Source of the DNA: Brachypterus glaber
Taxonomy: Eukaryota; Arthropoda; Insecta; Coleoptera; Kateretidae
Assembly: GCA_958510825.1 (NCBI GenBank)
Contig: OY294048.1
Span: 26,980,680 to 27,044,679 of the forward strand
Direction: 5' to 3'
Length of the DNA: 64,000 nucleotides
The translations under genes and the position numbers were made by a program. Below the pieces are notes generated by a model. It was not told the origin of the DNA and did not search any database. It saw only the letters and a list, made by a program, of their open reading frames with translations. Of this stretch, positions 12,658-25,365 are shown piece by piece. How positions within the stretch are numbered: the stretch's first letter is position 1; each line of letters starts with the position of its first letter.

Positions 12658-12889
12658 GAATTGATATTTAGGGAGAGAATATAATTTATATTTAATACAC
12701 ATATCTCTTATTTATAACGTATTAATCCACAAATAAATTATATTTTATAAATTAAAAAGCAAACAATAAGCACGATTTTAGATTAGAGAAAAGAGGGGCA
12801 GAAAAACCATCTTAGGGGTAAGGTATTTTCACTTATCAGTACAGCATACTACATATATATAAATTGTATTCTCATGGGTAATATCATAA

Positions 12890-13054
12890 GTGATACTAGG
12901 TTAGGTATCGGTAGTTTTTTACATAAATTTTACGAATATTAATCCCAATGACGAAAATGCAACGACTGCTTTAGCAGGAGTTGCATTTTCCAAAAATTGA
13001 GATTAATATGAGTAAAATTTGAAAAAAAAGCACCGGTACCTAACCTAGTATCAC
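12890..13054. mobile_element. Hairpin MITE, 165 bp (second of two in tandem)
   Basis: Same ends and hairpin as the copy at 12492. It was carried along by the 398-bp tandem duplication, not by an independent insertion. Confidence 0.8.
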
Positions 13055-14649
13055 GAATTGATATTTAGGGAGAGAATATAATTTATATTTAATACACATA
13101 CCTCTTAATTATAATGTATTAATCCACAAATAAATTATGTTTTATAAATTAAAAAGCAAACAATAAGCACGATTTTAGATTAGAGAAAAGAGGGGTAAAA
13201 AAACCATAGTAGGGGTAAGGTATTTTCACTTATCAGTACAGCATACTACATATATATAAATTGTATTCTCAATGAAAGATGTCTATTGATATAAAACATT
13301 AAGAAGATATATTAACAATTTTCAAAATACAGCGTTTTATGGCAGTGTACGTTATTGCAAGGGTTCCAATAACCGAAAATTTATTTTTACCTTTATATAC
13401 ATTAAGAAAAATATATCAATCACATAAAGATTTATTTAATAACTTTTGTAGATACAAAAAACTGGACTTTAATTTGAAAAAAGTAGTATACCATAACGAA
13501 AATTACAATATTTTTTATATTTTAGTATTTACAATAAAATGTATCTATGAATAGTTGTAACTCAGAAACAAAAAATAGAGCAAAAGCTTTCTTTAGATAA
13601 ATTAATAGCTTACTGGGTTTTTTATAAATTTTATTTTGATAGCTTTAATAATAACGTCAAAAAACGCCTGGTTCTTCTTGGCTGGGACACCTGGTACAGA
13701 AAGATGGTGAGCCCGTTTAATTTGACATATCTCTCTTTATTTATCTGTCTCTCTCGTTTGTCAAAACTCGAAAATGCTAAAAGTTTACCAAACCATAAGA
13801 ACGACTTAAAATCAGAATCTTTGCCCGGTCCCTAGAAAAATAAAAATTCTAGAATGCGCCAAATGCGACATTTTTCAAATTATTGAAAAAAATATTCCAC
13901 AGAAAATTTAATTTTGTTAATTTTGTACTTTTTATTTTTTTATCTTATCTATGATTTTGTAAATAAAGTAATAAACATTTTTGATCACAGATATTTGGTA
14001 ATTAAGGTTGGCGGTAACCGATCATATTGAAACCGTGAGATATAGCAAGAAAATGTAGATGCAGATATCTTTTAATATATCCATTATACATAATTCTTGA
14101 AGATAAAAATAAATGTAAGATAATATAAATTGTAAGTAAAATATACATTTAGATAAGTTTTGACACAATTATAAAGCAAATAAAAATATATGACACAAGT
14201 TAGTAGAAAAATTTGCAGCTAACATTTAAATTTTACATTAAAACTAAATACATTCCCTAAACTATAATATTGGTAGCATTTTAGCATTTTAGAATATTTG
14301 ACATTGAAAATAAGCGTAGAAGTGAGGAGAAACGAGCCCACCATGGATAAAAGTGACAGTGACAGTGAAGGTCAATAAATTTAATCTGGTCAATATTTTT
14401 TATATACCAAGCACATTCACACCAAGTAGTGGTACAGCCCATGAAGCTCTACTTCAAAAAAAAGTCTAATGCCAAGAGAAAGGCGCGTTGTTAAATTAAT
14501 TTTCTTTTTTATCGAATGTGTCATTTTTTTTGTTTTATTGCTACATTCTGTAAAAGATCCAAACAATTTGTATTATCAAACTGATGCAATAAAATGTACC
14601 ACATTTAAAATTATACTGTCAAATCTTTTGTCAGTTAATTTTTGATAAT

Positions 14650-14725
14650 TGAAGTATTTAAAATATTTTATCTACGCCCGTGAGTTAAGAGCTTCTCGGG
14701 AGTAGATAAAATATTGTACAATACA
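14650..14725. repeat. Hairpin ATATTTTATCTAC / GTAGATAAAATAT
   Basis: 13-bp arms separated by about 26 bp. Surrounding sequence 13700-15260 otherwise shows no gene. A short inverted pair (GATGGTGAGCCCG at 13703 and CGAGCCCACCAT near 14331) hints at another old element. Confidence 0.5.
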
Positions 14726-15261
14726 CGTGAGTTAACCCTATTAATATACCAACTTCCACATATCGTAAATATATATTAGAATAATTATTCTTACATTTTT
14801 GGAAATTTTAATACTTATCGGCAACGCCGCTCATGTGCGGCTTGGCAAACGCGGAAAACATCGCCTTGCTTTTTAAATCAGACACTTTTATTTATCAGTA
14901 CTTGGTGTAGAATTATTTTGGTTATATATGAATCATTGAATTAGAATGGGTAACAGGATTTCAATAATTACACTGCTCTACACTCAAAAATTTTCCAACA
15001 GCATTTCGGATTACTGTTTTCGGAACCTTGCTTAGTTTTTCTCGATCTTCTTGTTTTTTTTGAGCGTTCATACTAGATGGTGCGATTTGGTAACTTATAG
15101 AGAATGTTATCTTTCGTGCTTCCTTAAAATCTGGTTTAGCTGCCACGGAAATCAAAATATGATATGGTCATTGATTGTTAATAATAGTATTGGTTTCTTT
15201 ATTCTATAGATAATTTTATAGTTTAATTTTAAAATGATAGTCATTCACATTTGGACTTTTT

Positions 15262-15513
15262 AGCAAGGGCGTAGATGAGGGGGCGTAATGGGGGTAATTA
15301 CCCCCCATAGGCGTGGGCGCCAAGTTTGGTAGAAACCTTCAGGGACAAAGCTTTTTTTCTTGATGGCATTTTTTGGGAGGCAATTTTTTTTGTAGGCGCA
15401 CAAAGCTTTATTTTAGGGTGTTTTTTCTTTTGCTAGGGGCGCCAAATTTGAGACTTGAAAGGCCGGCCCTGGGTATTACCCCCCCATAGAAGAAAAAGAT
15501 CTACGCCCTTGCT
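15262..15513. mobile_element. MITE, 252 bp, ends AGCAAGGGCGTAGAT
   Basis: Inverted ends AGCAAGGGCGTAGAT and ATCTACGCCCTTGCT flank a G/C-rich interior with GGGGGTAATTACCCCCC hairpins. The composition stands out from the AT-rich surroundings. Confidence 0.75.
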
Positions 15514-16365
15514 TTTTAGGATAAAATTCTCTGTTAAGTTACCAAATTTCATATTTGCCAATCGCTTAGTTCCTGTTCCCCCCACTCTAATTCATTGATA
15601 TAAATGCTCAATTTATAGCACAACGAAAGTCTAGTGAACATTTTTATTGTTATTACCATACTTGCCAACTGAGTACTGATAATTATATTACCAATAAGTA
15701 TATGTATATGTAAATAGCTCTGGAGCTAATTTTACACACAGTGTCTATATTCGCTATAGCGCCAAGACTATTTGAACACTCACTCTCGCAAATATTAGAC
15801 TGTTTACCGCCTTTAACTGCTATGATAAAAGCATATCATTGAAATCAAAAGTAATGTGATACATCAAAACTAACAGCAACCAAAGTCGGACCAAGATCAT
15901 AACAATTCTGAAAACAGTTTATTTTCGAGTTTTCTTGTTGTTTTTTTATTATTTTTTCATTCCTAAAGCGTTGTTTTTATGTGACGAATATTTCATTCCA
16001 ACTTTTTGTTATTATCTATATAGATTTTATCTAACACCCCGTGTGTACGATTAGTCCCAGAGCTATTTATGCATACTGTGTGTACGACTGGTCACGTCGT
16101 ATAAATTTAAATATAAAGCAAAATTAATTTACATATATTCTGATATACAGTTTCTATTAGAAACAAGGGCAAGTGTAGGATTTAACACGTTAAGCGCCAT
16201 AAGACGAAATGTCTCTAAGCCTCCTTTATTTAGGATACTTAATGAGATCTCCAAAGGATGCTCAGAGCAATTTTGTTAAATTAAGTGAGCATAATAGCGC
16301 TAGTTAAGTAAATATTTTGATACCATATATTTTTATTAGGAAAAGTAATAGTTCAAATTACAATA

Positions 16366-16587
16366 ACACAGGGCCACAAAACAAAAAAGTTGTCTGTGCT
16401 GGGGTTGCGACCCATCTATTCTAATGTATTTTGGGATGCTGAACACGAGTCTATCATAAAAAAGGCACCTCATTGGCTCATTTTTTTGCTACATTAAGAT
16501 TGCAGATGAGATTTTCACAATTTTAGAAGGTTTTTTCAGCGTAGCAAAAAAATGAGCCCATGAGTTTCCTTTTTTATGATCCTGTGT
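16366..16587. mobile_element. Short foldback related to the 4660 element
   Basis: Ends ACACAGG and CCTGTGT. Inner inverted blocks are TCATAAAAAAGG / CCTTTTTTATGA and AATGAGCC / GGCTCATT. Confidence 0.6.
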
Positions 16588-16655
16588 AATTAGCAGTAAA
16601 AATACCTTCTAGTAGAGGCCGGTATCCCTGCCTTAATTCGCCCTTGGATAGGAAT

Positions 16656-16740
16656 GTGTGTGGTCACGCGAAAGGATTACTATTATGAAAAAATACCTAA
16701 CATTATTTCCCTTCAGGTACCTTTTCGCGTGACCACTCAC
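16656..16740. repeat. Hairpin with TGGTCACGCGAAA arms
   Basis: Arms GTGTGTGGTCACGCGAAAGG and its near-complement ending at 16740, separated by about 36 bp. Confidence 0.6.
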
Positions 16741-16955
16741 AAATATAGATATATTTTTATAGGATAGCTAATTTGGCGCCCCAACAAAATGATTTAAATA
16801 TGCTTTTTTTCGCATCATAATTTATATTTTAGTTTTATAATTTTCAAATAGATGAAAACGAGTGATTTGGTGCAATTTATGCAAAGGATACATAATAAAA
16901 TAAAATATTATTATCAGTTTTTCGTTGGCGTCTATGATGTATTAATACCTTAGTC

Positions 16956-17550
16956 CATCCAGTGCTGCAAGATAGTAAGGCACGCGGCCCGTTTTACACT
17001 ACAGAGCACTGGCAAATCTGCAGGAGATAATGAAGATTCCGTAAATTGAGGTGCATCAAAAATGTAATAGATGTCTGTATTATTTCTTGCAAATTCCAAC
17101 TAAAACGTAAAAATTTGACGTTTAATGTATTTAAACAAACTAAAAGTTTTGTTTGTTTTCAACATAATTTAGGTTTTTACTGTATGTTATTAATATGCAA
17201 ATTTAGTGGGTTATCATTTACGTGCCCTCTTTAAAAACACCATAATTAACAGGGCATGTTAAATGTAAAACTTAACTTTCCGTCCATTTTCAACGTTTCC
17301 AACATATACTGGGATAAACAAACTAATCTTAAACACTTAAATCTTAAAAATAAAAACTTTAAACATAAAAATACAACTTGAAAAAACTCGGAAAATTCGA
17401 AAAAATGTTTTAAACAAATGTTAACTGAATTCTGAATTTAGCTTGAAAGTGAACCACTATTAAAGATTTTATTTTTAAGCCACAGCTCTGTCGGATCATT
17501 TTCACAGCAGGAATTAAAAATTTTAAACTACTATCTTGCAGGACTGGATG
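16956..17550. mobile_element. Probable foldback, 595 bp
   Basis: Inverted ends CATCCAGTGCTGCAAGATAG and CTATCTTGCAGGACTGGATG. The interior is AT-rich and non-coding. Confidence 0.55.
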
Positions 17551-18350
17551 AACTATAGTTGTTAATTTGTTTTCTATTTGTATTCACTTGTAAGATATTA
17601 ACAACATGCTTTCCCTATTGTGTGAATAGTACTTTTCTAGAATTAATGTTAAATAATTTTTTTATCTATTGAATAATTTAATTTAATTGTAATTGTAATA
17701 ATTATTTTGTACCTTCTCTTTGGTTATTTATATAGCACCCTGCTTTTTTTAAATAGTTTTAGCCAGAAAAAAATGCAAGGTTCTGTTCTCGTTAAAATCT
17801 CTATTAAGACTAATAATGTACAGAATGATTTTGGAATAGCTGCACTCCTTTTAAGGGATAATTGTACATTAAAAAAAATTGAAAAAGTTACCCATAAACA
17901 TATGTCCAAAACGACTTGTAAGGGACTGCGCCCTTCAAAAGGGGTACAGAAAATTAAATTTTTATTTAATAACTCCCCTTTTTAGCAATGAAGTTTTGCA
18001 TGGAATCTATCATTAATAAAGCATATGTATTTGCATGTAGTTAAAACGGGGGCGTCCGAAATGTGAGATCATATCACGCCAAACTTTTTGCGGCTTAACT
18101 TTTTTGTGGATTTATTATTAGAATAGTATTCCTCAGGTAAAACACATAAAAAAGTACTCTTTCGAGAAAAATACAATTAAAGGCAAAATTACACGTTTCG
18201 AGAACCAAAAATTAACATTGAATTTGGTCTTAACAAGTAGGCTAAATACAGAACCTTGTACTCTTTTCTGGCTAAAGCTCATTAAAACAGGATGATAGTC
18301 ATATAGTTTTTTTATAAAACGACTTGTTTATCACGAGACATTTAAATATA
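17551..18350. other. No gene seen
   Basis: AT-rich sequence with a weak copy of the GTTTTGCATG dispersed repeat (17940-18030). The frame at 17707-17985 has no family resemblance or exon signals that I can defend. Confidence 0.5.
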
Positions 18351-18352
18351 TA

Positions 18353-18582
18353 CCCTGGTGGAAAATAAGGTTAGAACGACGATCTAATGTTAGATAAATG
18401 TGGTCTGAATGTAATATGCCTAACCTAGGGTCTGAAGTTAGAATAACGTTTATCTAAGGTTCGTTTTACCAAACGTTAGATAAAAGTTATTCTAACGTTA
18501 GCCCTAACTTTAGGCGATTAAGTAAGGCTTATAACGTTAGAAATCGGGACATTTATACATTAAAAACGTTTTTCTACTAGGG
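18353..18582. mobile_element. MITE, 230 bp, TA-flanked, iterated AACGTTAG
   Basis: Ends CCCTGGTGGAAAA and TTTTTCTACTAGGG, flanked by TA on both sides (18351-18352 and 18583-18584), as expected for Tc1/mariner-mobilised MITEs. The interior repeats AACGTTAGA and GTTATTCTAACG. Relatives lie at 33685-36426. Confidence 0.85.
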
Positions 18583-18779
18583 TAATTGTGTATAATTATA
18601 TGTAATTAAGATATGAATGAATGTAAGAAAATTGTATCTACTATTTTTAAACTTTATAAGAATGACTGAATAAATATATATTATATACACCTCTATTTTA
18701 GTTTTATTATATTTACTATCTCGGCCATCCAACAATATGGAAGGAAAAAAAAACAAAATAAAATAAGTCGATGAACACA

Positions 18780-21469
18780 CACACACACTTCACTTCAAAA
18801 TTAACACCACCCTATCAAAAATCTCGCATAAAACCTCGTAAAACCTCACACAAGATCTATGAGGATTTTTAAAATAATTTATAAATTTTACGAGGTTTTG
18901 TAGTTTTGAAGTAAACTAAAATGAACTAGGTTTTACGTGGAAAAAATGATCCCCTTTTATGAGATTTAATGAGAAAATGCTTTCAAAAAAATTTATGAGG
19001 ATTTTTATTTTTTTTGTACTTTAATTTTTCCAAACCGTTTTTCCTTCATAACTCAATTTTTTCAAATGGTAACCCCCTTGCACGCATCTAACTTTTTGGT
19101 GTGCTATTGTAAGAGCCACAAAATGGCACTTTTGCAGGATTAGGCTATTTTTTAATAAATAAAAAATTAATTGATTTTTTTTTAGATGAAAAATTGTTTT
19201 CTAAATTCAAAAATGCAAAAATATACAGGGGTAAAAAAAATAAAATTGACTAAGTTTCCGGCGATACCGAAAGTGCAAAAAACAATTAAGAAATATAAGC
19301 TAAAAAAAATTGCTTTGATCGTGCTGAAAACAATCTCATTTTAGGAGGGGTATGTGGATTGAAACTCACCCGATTTACAACGATTTGTTAAAAAGAATTT
19401 TAATTCGTCAAAAGAAGGCAAATCATCCTTCTCAAAGCTTTCTTCAAATTTTGTACATATGCTAGTATCCATTTTTTTTTTAAATCATATCAAACAATAC
19501 AAACTCCACTCTTCAACCGCCAATCCTAGAGAAGCTAGGGCTGCCGTATTTTCTTGCACAATATATATTAAATTACGAAGGAATTACGATTCCACTATGC
19601 AGATACTAGCAACCCTTATTTTGATAACGAGAAACGAGCTGATTATACGCAGTGGCGTAATTATTTGAAGTTAGGGGCAGCCCCCTCAAGATAGAGAGCG
19701 CTTCATTACTAACAGAACTGACTAAAAATTGGTATTTTTCAATAGGAGCTAACTGGTTACTGCAGTAAAATAACGACTGGAATAGGTCAAACGAACTGGT
19801 TGATTTCTATAAAAAATTGGAATATTTGTTTGAATTTTGATTTCCATAAAAAATTGGAATATTTGTTTTTGATAATTTTATATTTTTTGAACTTTCTTTG
19901 AAAAGTTTCTAAAATAAAACTTTAATACTACAATACGTGTCGTGAAACGCAGAACGTGTTTCAATTTATTTTTCTATTAATTTCTTTTTATCCGCAGTAA
20001 TAGCAATGGCGTCGCTGGAAAGCAGCCCCAGAATTTCTTCACTCTTTGTCTCGCAAACTTTAAACGCTCTAACAAGTTCCTCTGAGCTTTGAAATCCGGG
20101 AGATGAGATACATGGGTCTTTGCTAAATTTCCAACATGAATTTTCTTTATGCGACTTATATGGAATTCTCGTTCATGTATTAAAATATTATACGGATTCA
20201 TATTGGATGACATAGTTCAAATTTCAAATTAATAAATTTATACTGTAAACTTTTTTGCAACGAACTATTTTTTGTCATCGTTTCAATCGATAACCGACCG
20301 AACAATTTATACGAATTTAATAAAATGTTTTTCATTTTTAAATAAACAATTTTTTACGACGAGAGTCCAACGAACGAGATGACCCAAAATTATTTACTAA
20401 AAATAAAATTAAACGAAAACCGAAAGGTTCAATAAATCCGGTGACGAAGGAACAAAATCCGGCGACGAAGAAACAAAATATATATCCAGGTTAGATAAAA
20501 AAAGTATGCCCCTCGATAACTCTCCAACCTGGCATAATATGCTATATTATAGCGACTTTAAATTAACGAAAACGAAACGAACGATAGTGAACTGCTTAGG
20601 GGGTTGTAAATAAGGGTAGAAGGGATTTCACTAACCTTCGGTTTAATGCTAATCGATGTTCATGATGCCCATGTGCACATGATGGCTTCTTGTTGAGGTT
20701 GAGGTTTATTAGGATATAGAGTATTTCACAATACAAATAGGTGTTTTCAACTTTTCGAATATTAAACGACGATTTTAAAAGATACGCGGCTAAGGTTCCT
20801 AACCTGAAGCCAACGCGTGGTTTTCTTCTGCACAAAAATGCGCATGATCGAAAATACCAACTCTTTAATAATTAATTTAAAAATCACTCCAACTCCAAAC
20901 GATTTGAATTTTCAAAATAAAGATTAAAAATATAATTATGTAAATTAAAGATTTTTATTTTGAGGGTTTCAGATGCATTGTACATAAATAGGTGAATTAA
21001 TAAAAAAAAACAATATTCCCAATAGTTTTTTTATTATGATTTTTTTCTAAAGGCTTACAAAAAATAGTTACCTATAAAAATAAGTCACCATAAATAAAAA
21101 CTATTAAAATTATTAGTTGGGGAACGTTCAAGTATTACGTAACGCAAATTTTGATCATTTTGAACTTTTTTTTCTTAAAAGGCAAACCCATCTTGTGATA
21201 CGACATTTAAAAGAACTTGGCTAACACAAAAATTAAATATACCAACCCCTACACAAAAATAGCTCAATATATTTTTAAATATTAACTTCACTTTAATTCA
21301 TGGGGGTTGTAACTTCTACCCTTTAGCTACCAGTCGACCCAACTGTTTTATTTTTAATTAAACTTTTTTAATTTAATTAATTTTAATTAAATCCCAGTTT
21401 TTGCGATACCTTATTTCAAAGAGCTTAAAAAGTGTTATCTTTGATATAGGTACAAAAAAAAAATAAAAA
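18780..21469. other. Non-coding repeat debris
   Basis: Holds a CCTCGTAAAA inverted pair (18830/18887), an old copy of the CCGGCGAAACCGGAA-bearing foldback family (19000-19370), and a 21-bp doublet TCCGG(T/C)GACGAAGGAACAAA near 20440. No coding exon is supported. The - strand frames at 19977-20213 and 20596-20835 resemble no family I know. Confidence 0.45.
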
Positions 21470-21481
21470 TGCCAACCCCTA

Positions 21482-22408
21482 GTAGTAGTAGTAGTAAAAG
21501 GTGGGTAGGCTCCGACGCCTGACAAGTAGGCCCAATGGCCCTTTTTGTCTGCCCCAAGATTACCTACCCAACCTGCTGCCTATCCTCCCTCTTCCTGAAT
21601 CTGCCAGACCTTCTGATGAAGTTCATAACATCTGACCAGGCTAGGAGGCTCATCTCTTCCTTCGCTAGTGTTACCACTCCGAAGACGTCTTGTCTGAGCC
21701 TGCCCAGAGCCTCACACTCCCCTATGAAGTGGTAGGGCGTTTCCTCGTCCATCCCACACCCAGGGCAGGTCGGATCGTTTACCGTCCGCATGAGGCTTAG
21801 GTGTCGCATAAGCCCACAGTGGCCCGTAAGGACCCCTGTAAGGAGGCTTATGGTTGCTCGGCCCCTTCCTAGTAGCCAGACCGACCTAGCTTTGCTTGGC
21901 CTGGTCAGGAATTCCGTTGCCTGCCTGCAACCGCTAAGCTCGGTCCAGTGTTCTTTAAGCTGACTTTCCACCCAAGCGTTGAGGGCAGTCTTCACTTGTT
22001 TCCTTGTGATACCGAGAATTGGTTCAGGTCCCAGGCAGGGCTTTCCGGCACCCAGTCTGGCGAGTTCATCCGCCCTCTCGTTGCCTGGAATACCGCAGTG
22101 ACCTGGTACCCACACAAGGTGAACTCTTTTTGTTCTTGATAGCTCATCCAGCTCTCCAGCGCACTCCTGCACCAGAGCGGATCTTGTTGCGGGTGCGCTA
22201 AGAGCTTTTAAAGCTGCCTGGCTATCCGAGCAGAAGTATACATCTGTCTCGTTGCCTGAACGTACTGCCTCACACCTTGCCGCCTCCTGTATAGCGAAGA
22301 CCTCCGCTTGGAAGACTGTGGGGTACATTCCTAGCGAAAAGCTTTCATGTACCTCCCTGTCCTCAATGCAGAATCCTGCTCCCGATGTCTGTGTGCTTGC
22401 CATACGGG
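21482..22408 (-). mobile_element. 5'-truncated non-LTR retrotransposon with RNase H domain
   Basis: About 927 bp, much richer in G+C than its surroundings. The duplication TGCCAACCCCTA flanks it on both sides (21470-21481 and 22409-22420), a target-site duplication of about 12 bp. The - strand frame encodes a near-complete RNase H: QAEVFAIQEA with the Glu, FCSDSQAALKAL with the Asp, VWVPGHCGIPGNERADELAR with the His and last Asp. It ends with a Cys-rich CPGCGMDEETPYHFIGEC segment. This matches ORF2 C-termini of the R1/I/Loa group. The 3' end is a (TAC)n tail. The first Asp strand is lost to the truncation. Confidence 0.88.
21564..22403 (-). pseudogene. LINE ORF2 C-terminal fragment: RNase H plus zinc-knuckle-like tail
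   Basis: Open for 279 residues with no internal stop, so insertion is fairly recent. RNase H occupies roughly residues 10-135. The rest includes an interval rich in Leu and Arg (LLGRGRATISLLTGVLTGHC) and a CxxC...H...C motif. It degrades the RNA strand during target-primed reverse transcription in a full element. Here it lacks reverse transcriptase and endonuclease and cannot work alone. The ATG at 22403 is incidental. Confidence 0.85.
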
Positions 22409-22587
22409 TGCCAACCCCTAACTTAAGGGTGGATGCTTTTATTATTTTACAAAAATAGCCTATTAATAATAAAAAAATAAGGTAATTTTACTTACCGTGA
22501 AAATTTTAAATCAAACATCAAAAACCAAATTGACCTATTTTTTAGAATTTTGCTTAGTTTTCAAGATATTTACATTATATTACATTT

Positions 22588-22850
22588 TTGTTTAACCTCG
22601 TACTATTCTACTTAATTAAGCATTCCCTAAGTCCAGGACTTGTGTGGGCAAGTAGTAGAGGAAACCACTGGCTTTAATTGACTTTCGAACCAATTTATAG
22701 GGAGTGTCCGCTTCACTTACGCCTTCGCCAAATTTCAATTATTAATTAACTGAAAAAGGCAAATCGGCGCCGGTGAGAATCGAACTCACGCTATTTTGGG
22801 TAGTAAACTCATCAAGTACGACGCGGTAGTTCACTACACCAATCCTTCCA
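22588..22850 (-). mobile_element. tRNA-derived SINE, copy 1
   Basis: On the - strand the head reads as a tRNA-like promoter: an A-box-like TTGGTGTAGTGAAC and a B-box GAGTTCGATTCTCACC. The body is shared with the second copy (AAGCGGACACTCCCTATAAA, GGTTCGAAAGTC, CAAGTCCTGGACTT), and the 3' part ends GAATAGTACGAGGT before a short AT-rich tail. Confidence 0.85.
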
Positions 22851-22898
22851 TATTTGGGGTGGATTGTTTTAAAATAATCACCCTGTATCCACTCAATT

Positions 22899-23640
22899 AC
22901 ATCAAATTGACGTTTTTACGCGTGAAATTTACTTGTAATCACTTAATTTTTATGTGGCACGTCAACTTAACATGAGTGCACTTAAAAATGAAACACGGCT
23001 TGGATCAACTTTAAAACTACAGCAAAAAGTCCTTGCCACGATGGGATTTTTTTATAAATATCTTCTATGATGTCAAGTATTTATTGTCAATATGAAAATA
23101 ATCGGTAGAGGGACTCGTGAGATAAATCGAATTTCATTTGTTTTTATATTTTTGTCAGTGTATGTTTAATGTTTATTACGGATATCAAAAGAGTTTACTT
23201 TTTTAAGCAATTTTGTAGTATATCTATCTATTATTTTTATTTGTTTCTATATTATTCTATATTATTTAAAATCAAAATTGACAAAACTCATTTTTTAATC
23301 AAGTAACCTGTTGTAAGCTGTTGAGATATTTAAAAAATGTAATTTAAAATTAGCTTAAGCTGAAAAAAAAATAAAAACAAATGAAATTCGATTTATCTCA
23401 CGAATCCCTCTACCGATTATTTTCATATTGACAATAAATTGTGAGGCATAGAAGAAGATATTTATAAAAAAAATTTATCGGTGCAAGGACTTTTGTTTTA
23501 AAGTTGATCCAAGCCCGCCGTGGATGTAACACGTTGGACTGACGTGAAGTCACGTCAGTTTGACGTGTTACATTATTATTACGTGAATACACGTCATTTT
23601 GACGTACATTTATTTCGACGTAAACACGTCTATTTGATGT
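22899..23640. mobile_element. Foldback element, 742 bp, iterated ACGTCA/TGACGT
   Basis: Ends ACATCAAATTGACGT and ACGTCTATTTGATGT. Arms of about 250 bp include CTTGGATCAACTTTAAAAC and AATAATCGGTAGAGGGA. Termini carry many short ACGTCA or TGACGT motifs (GACGTGAAGTCACGTCAG, TGACGTGTTACA). The frame at 23410-23664 is a by-product. Confidence 0.8.
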
Positions 23641-23649
23641 GGTTTGGTG

Positions 23650-25365
23650 GTTCATAAATGCCAAAACTCGCCATATTTAAGTTTTTAAATTATGACCAAA
23701 AATTCGTAATCTAGGATCCCAATTTTTATGCGGTATGATTCATAAATAACATAATTCGCCATTTTGAACTTTTTAATATAGTAAAAAATTCTTAATATAC
23801 GACCCAGAAAATCAACAACAAAGGAAGTCCGCCAAGTTTTAATTTTTTTTTTATTTTGACGAAAAATTCGTACCGTAAAATGGGGTGTATCGGAACAAAG
23901 AGACGTATAGGAACGTTCCTGCGTAAAATGTTTGCACATGTGTAAGAGTGCCTACATCTAGAATTCTATAGTTTCAAGAACAAAATCTTATTTAGGAACA
24001 TCCGTAGATTAAAATTATTCTAACTTACAACTTCAACCCATAAGCACTATTCAGTAATTCAAATGTTTAGCATGCAATGAAAATAGTGGTACTTTTATAG
24101 TGCTAAAACTTGTGCTCAAAAATATTGAAAAATTAAGTACATTTATGATTAATATTTAATATACGTATATTAAGATAACTATTCAACAGCTGAAATTTTT
24201 TTTGATAATATTCGAGGTCTGAAATAATTTTTTTTCTCTTGCCGTGTAAATTATGAGTTTAGGTGGGGTGAATAATAAAATTATCGTACAGAGAACTTAA
24301 ATTAAAGAAGAATCCAGCTATAAGAGTATTCAGAAAAATTCACAAAAAAAATATAGAAGACCGTGGACCTTTTGAAAGGCAAAAAAATTAATTTTTTTTA
24401 CCGCCGATATGTTCATGATTACTCAAAAACGGTATATGATGAAAATATTTAAACTAGAGACTTAAAGCTAAACTAGAGATTTGAATCTTCAATATGCTTT
24501 TTTATCTTTGCTCTACGACCATTTTTCGCCAAGTTACAGCCTTTTAAAAATCACCTAAAATTTAGGATGTTTTTTATAGTTTAGTGTATATTCATTTATG
24601 TTCAATATATGACCCTGCACCAAGAAACCCAGTTAGTGTGTCAAAGTTATTTTTTTTTTTCGGATTCCTACGTAAAAAGCGTTTTTACATAATAATCCGA
24701 CAAAAAAAAATAAATACATAAATTTGACACAGTAACTGGGTATTCTTTTATTTTTATCATCTGGTATTCATTTTTATTGTATAAATGAGCTTTTTTATTA
24801 ATTAATTAGTTCACCGCATGCATCTTTTAAATAAAAATATTCATTTAAAAACGTTTATATTTCTTTTCGCCTCCCTCCTGGAAGCGAATAGGAACAATCC
24901 ATTAAAAATATATATTAAGCTTTTGGCAGGATTATTATTTAAAATTTTGGTTGGAATACATAGTTCGCTCATATTTGAAATGGAAAATCTTAATCCTACT
25001 GAAAAGTAAAGAAGTTGTAGCTATCAAAAGTTCAGTTTCGTTCCTAATCACCCCGTTTTACGGTAAACGACTCCGAAAACCCCCTGCTACCGATTTTGGT
25101 TCGAATAAGCCATAAATGACAAAAGACGTCCGCCATATTGGCGCCGCCATTTTAAAATTTTTAATTTTGACCAAAAATTCCTAATCTACTACACAGAAAA
25201 CCCCTAGATAACCACTGGTTTGAATAGGCCATTAATGACATGGTTCGAATCGGCAAGAAATTACATATTGGCTCCGCCATTTTGATTTTTAAATGTTGAG
25301 CAAAAATTTGTAATCTTTTACTCCGAAAACCCCCCGATACTGATTTTGGGCCGATATGAACCATA
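23650..25365. repeat. Diverged repeat of about 120 bp, GCCATTTTG-bearing, with nested foldback
   Basis: Units containing CGCCATTTTG...TTTTTAA...GACCAAAAATTC.TAATC recur at 23650-23870 and 25080-25360. Between them an inverted pair (ACCGTAAAATGGGGTG at 23872, CACCCCGTTTTACGGT ending 25064) suggests a 1.2-kb foldback. Confidence 0.55.
24628..24740. mobile_element. Hairpin MITE, 113 bp
   Basis: Arms CCCAGTTAGTGTGTCAAA and TTTGACACAGTAACTGGG with an inner complementary TTTTTTTTTTCGGAT / ATCCGACAAAAAAAAA. Confidence 0.75.

Larger units (their letters stand above)
12480..13270 (+). repeat. Tandem duplication, 398-bp period
   Basis: The unit beginning GGTAATATCATAAGTGATAC is repeated with landmarks offset by 398 bp (12492 and 12890). 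The copies differ at several sites, so this duplication is real and not recent. Each unit carries one complete MITE. Confidence 0.85.
11851..13700 (+). other. 3' untranslated or downstream region overlapping a foldback element
   Basis: Sequence after the stop codon. AATAAA occurs at 11893 and several later points, so the mRNA end is uncertain. Inverted blocks at 11908-11990 and 13610-13697 (GTACCGGGTGCCTCAGCCAAG against CTTGGCTGGGACACCTGGTAC, plus AACCAGGCGTTTT) define a 1.8-kb foldback that covers nearly all of it. A related single arm is at 39790-39890. Confidence 0.6.

Noticed and set aside
22770..22850. Possible tRNA gene on the - strand
   Set aside because: The GTTCGATTC box and flanks occur again at 34600-34675 attached to the same non-tRNA body, and the cloverleaf stems do not pair well. 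It is a SINE head.
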